From NCBI GenBank assembly GCA_032622095.1, contig CP136066.1:129675917-129739916 (forward strand): 64,000 bases of DNA. Reading direction: 5' to 3'. The notes under the pieces were generated by a model. The model was not told where the DNA came from, did not search any database, and worked only from the letters and a program-made list of their open reading frames with translations. Position numbers and translations under genes: made by a program. Source of the stretch: Siphonodentalium dalli (taxonomy: Eukaryota > Mollusca > Scaphopoda > Gadilida > Siphonodentaliidae). This document shows positions 38,657 through 48,000 of the stretch, one piece after another. Within the stretch, counting starts at the first letter, position 1. Every line of letters starts with the position of its first letter.

Positions 38657-38995
38657 TCAATATAGATTAAGTGGTGGGTTATGGATGGACGCATGAGTTT
38701 TCATTATTTTCATAGGTCGTAGTGTGGATGATTCTTCATCGACATCTCGCGGGTGTTTTTTGGGAAATGTCAAATCTTCTTGTGTGATTTGTATTTGAGG
38801 TTCCTTAGCTGGAGACAAATGAATATCTTTCGTGGCTTCATTGGGTATTGGTGGGGTTAGTCTGTGACGAAGTTGCATATCAGTTCCCTTTATCATTTGG
38901 TTAAGTTTATTTCGTCGCTTTGCGATTTTAATTCGTCGCGTGTTGTGATTGCGTTGAGTCTGGTATTGGGAAATTTTCGTGATACACTGAATAAT
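38657..38995 (-). CDS. Open extension in frame with env, after its stop
   Basis: After the env TAA (38996-38998) the same frame stays open for 112 codons to a stop at 38657. The start of this extension is very basic (an Arg/Lys-rich stretch around codons 15-30), followed by a Pro/Glu-rich, charged tail. An ATG within it gives a 79-codon ORF (38657-38896). Three readings fit: an env cytoplasmic tail cut off by a nonsense change in this copy, a tail made by stop-codon readthrough, or a separate small ORF, perhaps a basic regulatory protein. A random AT-rich frame would rarely stay open this long in exactly the env frame. Confidence 0.45.
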   Translation of the reverse strand: MIQCITKISQYQTQRNHNTRRIKIAKRRNKLNQMIKGTDMQLRHRLTPPIPNEATKDIHLSPAKEPQIQITQEDLTFPKKHPRDVDEESSTLRPMKIMKTHASIHNPPLNLY

Positions 38996-40933
38996 TTATT
39001 TGCGACTTGAGATGGCAATCAGTAAAATTAATACGAACGTAATGACCGCGGGAATGATAATTTGGTAATAATTCTGTTTTTTCTTTTGTTTGATGGGTTG
39101 CAGGGATGTGACTGTTTGCAGAAAATCATATAATGATAGTTGCTTTATGGGGGGTAACTTGTTTGGAATCGATACTTGAGGGGGCAAGTTATGAATTTGG
39201 GAAAATAATGGCTTCCATTGTGGCAATTTATGTAATTCAATAGTTGATTGTAATTGGGTTATTTGTGTCTTGATGGTGATGTTTGATGAGTTCAAAGTTG
39301 TGAATGCAATTAGTTTGATACTGGCTGATGTAGCTATGCACCTTGGTGGTAAAGTTATCGTTGCGATGGGGGGTAAAATTGTGATTCTATACGGTCGTTT
39401 TCTTAAGAGATTGTGATGACAGTTTACTGTAAATGTATGAGCTTTCGTGGTTGTTATAAGCCATGTACATGCCGCCAGCTTAATAGCGGATGGTAAATTA
39501 TACTGAGGGTAAATGGCTATAGGGCAATTTGTGGCGGTATTTTTTGTATCATTCGTGAATATGTTGAGTAGGCAGTTATGATTATGTGATGCGGCGATTG
39601 AAATTTTTTGAATTTTACAATATGGTAATTTGTTTAAAATACACGGGTGATTGTCACCAATGGTGGTATATTTGGATCGGTCGGGAGATAATAGCAGGTA
39701 ATTATGAGTAATATCGATTCGGGCAACTGTATATTTATTGTTGTGTCTGAGTCTTGGGTCTCGAGGGTCTAATGGATAAAAAAATGGTATAGCGCGGAAT
39801 ATGTCAAACTGCATTCTGATATCGCGTAAATAAATTGTTATGGTAATGATTAGTCTGCTGTCTGTGAGTATGGTTTGTGTCTTCAAATGTTGGTAATATT
39901 TTGCAATTCCCGATTCTATGGGGAATGGTAACTTCAAATGGGCTGGAAGTAATTTCGTTATACTGTCAAGTGCCTTTTTTAAATGTATTGGGCTTATGAT
40001 CTCCGGTGTAAATCGGTGGTTAATTAGAGAGGCAATTTGAACTTTAAGATGTCGCAAATATAATTTTGCTTGGATAACATCTTGTTGTATTTCGTGTAAT
40101 ATTACTAGAAACTTAGCGTTGATGATTGTGAATATTTCAATTGTATGCACATGTTTTTGGGTTCGATGTGTTTCTTTTCGAAGTGTGGCTTGAATATTGG
40201 ATATTGTTGTTGATAATGTGTTGACTCGTTGGCGATTTTCGTTTGAAATGACGCGTGTTATATTCATGATAGAATAAGCGGTTTGAGTATCGTGTTGGAT
40301 TTTTTTTTGGTTTTGGTAGAGGGTTCGTATGTTATCTTCTACATGTGTAATATCTGACATCGAAGGGGTGCCAAATAAAAACTTAGCTATATCGCTTATT
40401 ACGGGTAATATTGCTCGTTTGAGTCTTTTGGTATTATGGAGTTGATAATAATTATGATATTCATATTGGATTTGTTTTGTTTCCGTGAGAGCCGCTGCTA
40501 ATTCAGTTTGTAAATCTGTCAAAATGTTGATGAGATTAAAGTTAATGTTATTTGTCTCGTTCCTGAATGGAGGTTTGTTATGGTGATATGTGCTTTGATG
40601 AAACGTGGCACAAATGCTATTGAGTTTATTTTGGGCCATCCTTATGTCGGTAGCGAGTCTTGCTATGTAGGTATAATATGGTGTGAGTTCGATGAGAAAA
40701 CTGAGATCCCAATTTTCATTTGAGACAGCAATTTGCCGGTGATGCAAAAATAACATGTTCTGTCGAGTTAACATAGCGTCACTAGTTTGAAAGCCGATGA
40801 TAAGTATGAAGAGGGTCGCTTTAACGAAGTTTTCTGTAGGCTTCATATCGCTTGCACCCCTATAAGTAAAAATATAGGTGTGTATTAGCGGGTTAGCCGG
40901 TATCTGATTATAAAGATAGATTCGCGTGGGCAT
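38996..40933 (-). CDS. env: Envelope-like protein, F-type fusion glycoprotein
   Basis: 645 codons. The likely true start is Met30, just before a hydrophobic signal segment (residues 38-48); the upstream 29 codons may be leader. A furin-type site RLKR lies at 170-173, followed at once by a hydrophobic fusion-peptide-like run and the LFGT motif (186-189), the arrangement of baculovirus F proteins and errantivirus Env. Heptad-like helical sequence follows (about 195-300), then a Cys-containing ectodomain half (about 430-540), and a C-terminal membrane anchor at about 625-641 with only four residues after it. N-glycosylation sequons such as NET (125-127) and NIT are present. It would act as a membrane fusion protein on an enveloped particle. 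No internal stop or frameshift is seen, apart from the question raised by the open extension downstream. Attribution to the F family is by motif, not alignment. Confidence 0.85.
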   Translation of the reverse strand: MPTRIYLYNQIPANPLIHTYIFTYRGASDMKPTENFVKATLFILIIGFQTSDAMLTRQNMLFLHHRQIAVSNENWDLSFLIELTPYYTYIARLATDIRMAQNKLNSICATFHQSTYHHNKPPFRNETNNINFNLINILTDLQTELAAALTETKQIQYEYHNYYQLHNTKRLKRAILPVISDIAKFLFGTPSMSDITHVEDNIRTLYQNQKKIQHDTQTAYSIMNITRVISNENRQRVNTLSTTISNIQATLRKETHRTQKHVHTIEIFTIINAKFLVILHEIQQDVIQAKLYLRHLKVQIASLINHRFTPEIISPIHLKKALDSITKLLPAHLKLPFPIESGIAKYYQHLKTQTILTDSRLIITITIYLRDIRMQFDIFRAIPFFYPLDPRDPRLRHNNKYTVARIDITHNYLLLSPDRSKYTTIGDNHPCILNKLPYCKIQKISIAASHNHNCLLNIFTNDTKNTATNCPIAIYPQYNLPSAIKLAACTWLITTTKAHTFTVNCHHNLLRKRPYRITILPPIATITLPPRCIATSASIKLIAFTTLNSSNITIKTQITQLQSTIELHKLPQWKPLFSQIHNLPPQVSIPNKLPPIKQLSLYDFLQTVTSLQPIKQKKKQNYYQIIIPAVITFVLILLIAISSRK

Positions 40934-42752
40934 GGCTTTTATGGGTTAACTGGTTTAATTAATCGATGAGATTTTTCGGCCGGTGTAAGTTGTAATGTCA
41001 TTCTCAGATTACTGTGTAAAATTGGTACCCCCCAGAAATCGACGAAATATGACGTCACGCGATGCCAGTGTGTGTACCAATTAGCCGCGCTGCGTGCGCT
41101 AGGCATGTCGACGAAGGTAATTAGTGGTATAGCGGTATAAATGCGTTGGCCATTACGGCTGTGAATTATCTTTGATAGCTGTTTGTGCCTATATAATTTA
41201 ACGTGGGCTACATCGTGCTAATGCAGATTGGTTTCATTGAAAATATCACATGGACATCTGAATGTGAACGACAAGTGGTATTGCTGTATTATTTATAAAA
41301 TGTATGTGTCATAGGGTGTAGGTATACCAACAGTCATGTCAATATGGATATCAATATCGTCGTGTTGGGAGATATTTTGCATGGTGATCTATATCGGTAG
41401 CATTGTATATGAATGGTAATTGTATGTTCCTATTTAATTGTATTGATATATTTGAACAAAATGTGTTTCTGACGTGATATTTTGTTCCTGGACAAATTAT
41501 ATCGGAAATTTGTATTCCGTTGTCCTATTGGAACAACTCGATGATTGTACGTGTGTGGGATTTGGATGAAGAAACTTGATGCTTCTATATACGTGGGTTC
41601 TATACATCGTTTCGCCTTAATGAATAGTAATGGTAGTATGAACTGATGTTGGACATGTGTTAATTTGAGTTATAAGATCCGATATAGGGCGTATATGAAT
41701 ATGTTATTAATGACAGTTAATCATTGGCAAGTATATTTGACAATAATATATGGGGTAGGGAAGAATATGAAAAATATTGCTTAAGGACTGACAATATTTG
41801 TGTCGTTTGGGATAAAGTGCACATGGTGAGCCTATTTTGGCACTGTATATGCACATTTTGGTAAGCGGCGGTATTGGGTGAAGTTTGTACGTGAATTTCG
41901 TGTTCACGTGTATTGGATTTTTGTTTTATGCACGATATAGATGCATGTGGGGTCCGTGTATTGCGCGTTACATGTATGTAAGAGTGAGCTTCAGTTAGCT
42001 CTGTACATGTATCTGGGATTTTTATGCACGATTGTGCACTGTGTGTTCTATACATGTTAAGTTAACTGGGCCTTGATTGGCCGTTAACATGTACGTTGTA
42101 TTTGGAGATTTTCTTGTGGAAGGGGGTTTGGGTGTTATGGAAATTGGATGGGGAATTGTATCTCACTAGATACGTAGGGGGGGTAAGCGTACTAAATCGT
42201 TCAGGAATGTTCACCTATCGGTGTTCATGTCGTAATAATTGGTGTGTGTGTGTCACTTAAGTTTGATATTATGATACACTTGTGAGGTTGTGAACCTTGG
42301 TTAATTATTTCATCTAAATAGGATTATTTGAGTTTGATGAATAATTATGGATAGTTTTGGTTATGTTATGAGGCAGAAAAATTGGCTGGGTAATGTTTGT
42401 TTATGTTATTAGTTTATGTTGAAATATTCCTATTTATTGATATGATACTTGTGTAACATATTTTTATTGTATTTATTTATTTATTTATTTTTTAAGGGAA
42501 GCAAGTTTTAGCCCTGTGTGCATGGTGCACCGATGCACACTGGACTTGCCAGCATTGAGTTATATCTGATTATTAGATGATGTTTAGTGTGTTTATTTAT
42601 CATTGGATATTATGTTTAGATGTATCGAAGAGATATCGCTTGATAGCTGGTTAGATGTTAGCGGGAACAGGGGTTTGTAATATATATTTGAGATAGATAG
42701 TGCCTAGCATGTCCCTCGGGAATCTTCGAGAGTGCTTGCTTGGTTTGGCACA
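40934..42752. other. Spacer between env and the antisense gene
   Basis: No convincing ORF on either strand; minus-strand frames at 41707-42055 have Thr/His/Ser-biased composition from skewed bases. It holds a (TTTA)n run at about 42465-42492 and, 24 bp later, a perfect 8-bp hairpin (GTGTGCAT / ATGCACAC, 42516-42540) whose loop is itself palindromic (GGTGCACC). Long non-coding spacers are unusual in Gypsy elements. Confidence 0.5.
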
Positions 42753-42805
42753 GCGTCCCGATTCTATACGGACGCTATCTGCCAATATGAGATAAGTATA
42801 TAAGG
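42753..42805 (+). promoter_or_regulatory. Candidate antisense promoter
   Basis: A TATA box (GTATATAAGG, 42796-42805) lies 44 bp before the ATG of the plus-strand ORF, giving an expected start near 42825-42830 and a 5' leader of about 20 nt. Directly upstream is a 7-bp hairpin, AGCGTCC / GGACGCT (about 42753-42776), and a GCCAAT sequence at 42781. Plausible by arrangement only. Confidence 0.5.
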
Positions 42806-42848
42806 TGTGGGAATATCGACAAGGGTTATTTCTGACATAATTTTCATT

Positions 42849-43124
42849 ATGTCTGATTACCTGCGATTTTTGGAGGCTGAGGTTGCTGTGTTAGAAACGA
42901 GCCAATATGAGGTAACAATGCAATATGTGGATCACATATTGGCATTTTATGATGTTATAGTTGCTGTGTGCCTGGCTGGAGGGACCAGTATAGATTGGGC
43001 ACGGTATTTGAGTACCGTGTCTGAATTAGAACGATGCCACAAGGTGATAAATCTCCGGCTGGAGATTATAGATGAGAGGCAGAGGATAATAGACCTATGG
43101 AGCCAACATCGGAGAGTGCTATAA
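42849..43124 (+). CDS. Antisense ORF of the LTR element, 91 codons, unknown function
   Basis: Encoded opposite to gag-pol-env, in the pol-env spacer. The frame is open from a GTG at 42807; the first ATG at 42849 has A at -3. The product is acidic in its first half and predicted largely helical: residues 1-35 amphipathic, about 36-53 hydrophobic (ILAFYDVIVAVCLAGG), then a charged helical half ending in a basic tail (RQRIIDLWSQHRR). Composition is balanced, with Trp, Cys, Met and acidic residues, unlike the biased frames elsewhere in the spacer. I recognise no family. Antisense genes are known in some retroviruses (for example HBZ of HTLV-1), which is analogy only. Promoter-like sequence lies just upstream and structured repeats downstream. 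Confidence 0.5.
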   Translation: MSDYLRFLEAEVAVLETSQYEVTMQYVDHILAFYDVIVAVCLAGGTSIDWARYLSTVSELERCHKVINLRLEIIDERQRIIDLWSQHRRVL

Positions 43125-43184
43125 GAAGATGTTGGTGTGACTGCTGCCCCTGAAGAATTCGGACCGTCCCTGGATCAAGAGCTG

Positions 43185-43201
43185 GCTTGCATTCTGCAAG
43201 C
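43185..43201 (+). other. 7-bp hairpin after the antisense ORF
   Basis: GCTTGCA, TTC, TGCAAGC: a perfect stem with a 3-base loop 60 bp after the ORF stop. No U-run follows, so it is not a bacterial-type terminator; role unknown. Confidence 0.4.
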
Positions 43202-43317
43202 TGGCACGGTGTTTAGCCAACAATAACATGAATTGAATTGTTTTTGTGGTTATTCACCGTGTTAGCCTGTAGAAATAACATCTTGCTGATAAATTCAGTG
43301 AAAAGAAATGTATTTTT

Positions 43318-43349
43318 TTTGTTGTTGTTGTTGTTGTTGTTATTGTTGT
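43318..43349. repeat. (TTG)n microsatellite
   Basis: About eight TTG repeats with one interruption (ttattg), preceded by a T-run. Confidence 0.8.
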
Positions 43350-43625
43350 AATCGTGGTAATGGCCCAAAGGTGTTAATATTGGTTGAGCTACAAAGAGTA
43401 ACTTTTGTAAACGTGCTAAATCGCCAAAGATTATTTAATTATAGTCTAAGATTGGTTGAAATGTAAAGAGATAAATATATTATTAGACCGCTGCCAAGAG
43501 TTCAATACTGTTATTGATTGGATTATCTAAGTTTTAGAATGAAGAGCGTTTGTTTGTTCGAGGGGGGGCGGTGTAATGGTGACTTTCATATTAGGATTGG
43601 GAAATACTGAATATCTGGGTGATGC

Positions 43626-44058
43626 ATGCCGTGGTTAATATTCCACACGCCATATAACAAAAGGCGTTTAGTGGCAGTTTTAGGGTGTCATGACCTAAAA
43701 TAAGGTCGGACAAATGTCCGTTACAATGAGATAGGGATTGGGGAAGTGTTGTTGATGGGATAAATGCCGTGGTTTATGTACCAATCGCTCTATAATGAAG
43801 AGCGTTTTGTGGCGGTATTGGGGGAGGTGATATTGAGGGAAATATGCCGTGATTATTGTATCAACTACTATATAATATATATAGTGTATTGTGGCGTTGG
43901 TGGGTGGGGGTGTCTACATTGAGGGATAATATGCCGTGGTTTCTGTACCAATCGTTCTTATGATAAAGAGCGTTGTTTGGCAGGAGGGGGGGGGTGGTAT
44001 TGAGGGAAATATGCCGTGATCACTGTATAACCTACTGTATAATATATAGTGTATTGTA
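43626..44058 (+). repeat. Five tandem repeats, each carrying a hairpin with varying sequence
   Basis: Units begin ATGCCGTG at 43626, 43764, 43844, 43931 and 44011 (spacing 138, 80, 87 and 80). Each has a stem-loop: ACGCC/GGCGT (43647-43667), CGCTCT/AGAGCG (43786-43804), ACTATATA/TATATAGT (43867-43885), CGTTCTT/AAGAGCG (43953-43972) and ACTGTAT/ATATAGT (44034-44050). Stem sequences differ between units while pairing is kept, and the non-Watson-Crick pair in units 4 and 5 is G-U when read on the plus strand but A-C on the minus strand. A G-rich stretch follows each of the middle stems. This suggests a structured plus-strand RNA. Confidence 0.6.
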
Positions 44059-44529
44059 GGATTCGTTTGCTATGTCAATGAATATATGATTGAGTTAAGC
44101 ATATTGGAGGGAATGAAGATGTAACTGAGTCATGAACGGGATTTTGCGATATTTCGGAGATTGGTGCGAGAGACAATGATCGACATATTGGCATGTTTCG
44201 TGAATAAACAATTATTCAAAGACGCCGAGTGTCATTAGCGAAAGATATATATTACATGTCGGTTAAATTTACTTCGGCATCATGACTCAATGCACACCTG
44301 TTAGCGATAATTGAATTAGAGATTTGGGAAACGAGATGATGCCCTGTTTAATGATCATACCACTGGTGTGAACGAAGTTTATCGTTCGGGTGTCTATCTC
44401 TGTGCCGAAGGGGGTGGGATGGGAGAATTGCAGTAGGGTTATGCCTTTGTAAGACCTGTTTTATATAATATTAATAAAAGTTATGTAAATTATCTATCAT
44501 TAGTGATTGTGAGATACTTTGATACATGA
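44059..44529. other. Spacer, no gene seen
   Basis: Sequence between the hairpin repeats and the ORF after pol; no motif, ORF or repeat stands out. Confidence 0.45.
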
Positions 44530-45039
44530 CTATGAATGTTCGATATCAGTTGTCATCTGATATAAATCATATGTTTCCGTACTTTCGTTTGACCAATTTG
44601 TCGAACGGCTGTCGGGTGATGTATATTGGAAGGAATTAGAAAACGATGAATCTTTAGGCGTGTGTTTGGAGTATGGTGAATATAATTTACGATGCCGGCC
44701 GCGTGTGTTATCTGCGCGATCAGATTTTGTGTCTGGCGTTGTACGAAAAGAATTTTGCGTAATTAATTTGTGTTTTATGATATTTGGTTCCTGTGTTTGG
44801 GGCCTAGATTGGTCGCTGGGTGATAAATCCGGGGGTGATTGGCTGTCTGTTTTATTAAAATGTTTCGAAGCCATGAGTCTGTTGGCTAATTCAGCCAATG
44901 GTATTGAAGAGCTGTCGTCTGTGTTTGAGCGCTCAAGTTGAGCGCGCTTAATTGCCGTGGTTTTTGAGGTCATTGTCTGATTCCGATGTGGATTGAGAGC
45001 TATTATTATCGACACTGGCTTCACTCGGTGGAAATGCAA
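44530..45039 (-). CDS. ORF after pol, unknown function
   Basis: 169 codons in a different frame from pol, overlapping its last 92 bp; an internal Met23 (ATG at 44973-44971) gives a shorter overlap and may be the real start. The protein is rich in Ser, Thr, Asp, Asn and Pro, has no cysteine, and is probably disordered, with a basic patch near residues 110-120. I recognise no family. It sits where complex retroelements carry accessory genes and might be expressed from a spliced or downstream-initiated message. The opposite-strand frame (44660-44941) lacks such context. Confidence 0.5.
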   Translation of the reverse strand: MHFHRVKPVSIIIALNPHRNQTMTSKTTAIKRAQLERSNTDDSSSIPLAELANRLMASKHFNKTDSQSPPDLSPSDQSRPQTQEPNIIKHKLITQNSFRTTPDTKSDRADNTRGRHRKLYSPYSKHTPKDSSFSNSFQYTSPDSRSTNWSNESTETYDLYQMTTDIEHS

Positions 45040-48000
45040 ATCGATTATGTCGTTTATTTTTTAAGTGATTGGGAATTTGAGGTGTAGGCCAATTAATGGG
45101 GGATGGTTTGATGTGTTTAGCATGTGATTTTGTTAATTTAGCAGATAGGTCATGTCTTAATATGTAAGATATGGGGCCTGTCTGTTTCAAGATACGCCAA
45201 AACGGCTCATATTTAAATGAAAATTTGTGATTTGGTTGGTGGATTTTGTAATAGACGGATTGGCCTATTTTAAAGGTTGGAATAGATCCACCTTTGTTCT
45301 GTTTGTGGTTGCGAGAGGCTGTTTCGAGAAGAGATTTTGTAGTTTTAAAAATAATGTGTTGATTTTGAAGCGTGGTGGCTAAAAAATCCTCTCCTAAATA
45401 CTTTTCTCTGTGTGTTAAAATTCGGTCTATGCTTATCTGTGGTTCTCTAAAAAAAGTTAGAAAAAATGGTGAATGTGTATGTACACTGGAACAATGGAAG
45501 TTCATTGCTTGTGATGCATAATTTAGATATAGGTCCCAATTTTCTACATTTGCTTGGGTGATTGTTGAAATGATTGATGCTAGACTTCTATGCGAACGTT
45601 CTGATTTACCGTTACTTTGGGGTCTGTAGAACGAAGTGAGGCGGTGATTGATATGGTAATATTTACAAAATTCAGTGAAGGTAGAGTTTGCAAACTCGGA
45701 CCCATTATCTGTTAATATTTCTTCAACTGATCCAAATAAAGTGAAATACTCTGAATTCAATCTTTCTAAAATTGTATCCACCATTTTGTTAGGTAATGCG
45801 TATGCTAAAGTATGTAATGAAAATTGATCAATAATAGTTAAGATAAATCTATTTCCTGACTGTGTTTTGGGGGAAAATGGTCCCATAAGATCGATAGCTA
45901 TGAGTTGTCCTGGCCTTGATGGGGCAGTGACTGGTTGAAGCGGGATTTTTGGATTATAAGCATTTCGTTGTCGGCATGTATGACAATTGTTTATGTATGT
46001 GACAATTTTTGCAAACAACTGAGGTGTGTAATATCTGTTCCGTATGGTCGCGTATAGCGATTGTACCGCTCTATGGCCGAGACTGTGATATTGGGATATA
46101 ACTTCTTGTGCTATTTTGTCCGTTATATATATACGTAATTTAGGTATGTCATTATATATTGATATATAGTGTAGGATACCATCTTTGAGAATAAAGGTTT
46201 TTGCTAATTTTTCGGGTATATTTGTTGATTGCATTTGTTTGATAATCTCGGAGATTGTGTGGTCTCCTGATTGTTCATCTCTTATATTAGTTATAGGAGG
46301 AAGGACCGGGCTGTCGTCGAGATCAACTGGTGGTTCGGAATCCGTTTTCTGTTTTGGTTGTTTTTTTTGTTTTGAAAATTCCTGAATATCTTTCATGTCA
46401 AGTATATTAATATCCTGTACAAGGGGATTGGTGGGTGGATTTGGGTCGCTATCGGTGCAAGAATTGATGCACGGGTGTGTGTCGGGGTTTATCCGACTGC
46501 AAAAATCTGCTGTAACATTGTTCGTGCCTTTAATATAAGTAATTTTTGGGTTCAATGCTGATATTTCCAAAAACCATTTTTGAATTTTTGTGTTTATCAG
46601 ATCCTGTTTTTTAAACATGTGGATGAGGGGTAAGTGATCTGTTTTAATCTCTACTTGGGATCCTTGTAAGTAAAATTTAAATTGCCTTGCAAACGTATAT
46701 ATCGCGAATGCTTCTTTTTCCGTGACAGAATAATTCCTTTGTGATTTGTTAAGTTTTTTACTGGCGAACGCGATTGGTAGTTCAACGTGTTTATCATCTT
46801 GGCTATGAGCATATTGTGATAGTATCGCCCCGATACTATGTATAGATGCATCTACTGTCAGAATGAACAGTTTGTCGGGATTTGGGTAAGCTAAGATGGG
46901 GGCGGTTGCTAAGCTTTCTTTAAGCGCGTCGAACGCTGTTTGGCACGGCGCATCCCACACAAATTTAGCATATTTGGCTGTGAGTTTGATTAAAGGCAAT
47001 GCCGTCGATGCGAAAGTAGGAGAATATGACCTGTAAAAATTAAGAATTCCCAGTAATCTGCGGACTTCTTTAACTGATTTCGGAGGTGGTAGAGACTTGA
47101 TAATTGAAATTTTTTCAGGGTCAGGGGATGTGCCCTTGTCAGAAATAATATGCCCTAAAAATTTAACTTGTGGTTGGCAAAATTTAGATTTTGAAAGTTT
47201 AACTATTAAGCCGTATTCCCTGAGTCTGTCAAATAATTTTGTGAGCTGCTGTATATGCGTTTGAGGATCGGAGCTATGACAGATCAGGTCATCGACAAAT
47301 CCTTCTACAAATGGTAAATCGTGTAGGGCCATGTTCATGAGTTTTAAAAAATACCCTGAGCTCGAGACATATCCCATCGGGGCTCTTTGATAACTGTATT
47401 GTCCTTCGGACGTATTCATAGTTAATATGGGAACATCTTCGGATACGTCTCCAATAACATGATAAGCATTTGATAAATCAAAGATACTGAAAATAGTTGA
47501 GCCGAGTAACTTGGACGATATTTCTGTAAAACTAGGCATAGACCATTTTAATGGAATGGAAACATCATTGAGTTTTCTGAGATCGATTACCAATCGATAA
47601 TTGGGAGTACCATCGGGATTGGGTGTGGCTTTGCGTATGAGGAGACTGGGAAATCCCCACGATGAGTGGGCAGTTGGTCTAATAATGTCTGCATCTAATA
47701 ATTTTTTTATCTCAGCAGCCATAATTCGTTGTTTGTTCAGTGGTGTCGGATATTTTTTGCAAAAAATAGGTAAAGTATTTGGTTTGAGGTCGATTTTCAT
47801 TTTAATTTTTGGACAATATCCTATCTTGTTTATGTCATTTGTAAAAACATCAGGGTATTGTGATACTAGTTGCAATATCTGCTGTTTAAGGTGTTGAGGT
47901 GCCACGATATCATTGACCGATATAGGTTGAGTCTTGGTGACTGGAGGGTTAATGTCTTGCCGGTCACCTATGGTGTTTATACTGTGTTTGTTTGGCGGAG

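Noticed and set aside
41707-42055. Two minus-strand frames in the env-pol spacer
   Set aside because: Thr/His/Ser/Ile-biased composition from skewed bases, overlapping each other, no motif.
44660-44941. 93-codon plus-strand frame opposite the ORF after pol
   Set aside because: Overlaps a better minus-strand candidate, and no promoter-like sequence stands before it.
46185-46385. Plus-strand frames opposite pol (also 47601-47897, 48051-48332, 48603-48851)
   Set aside because: Shadows of the intact pol frame.
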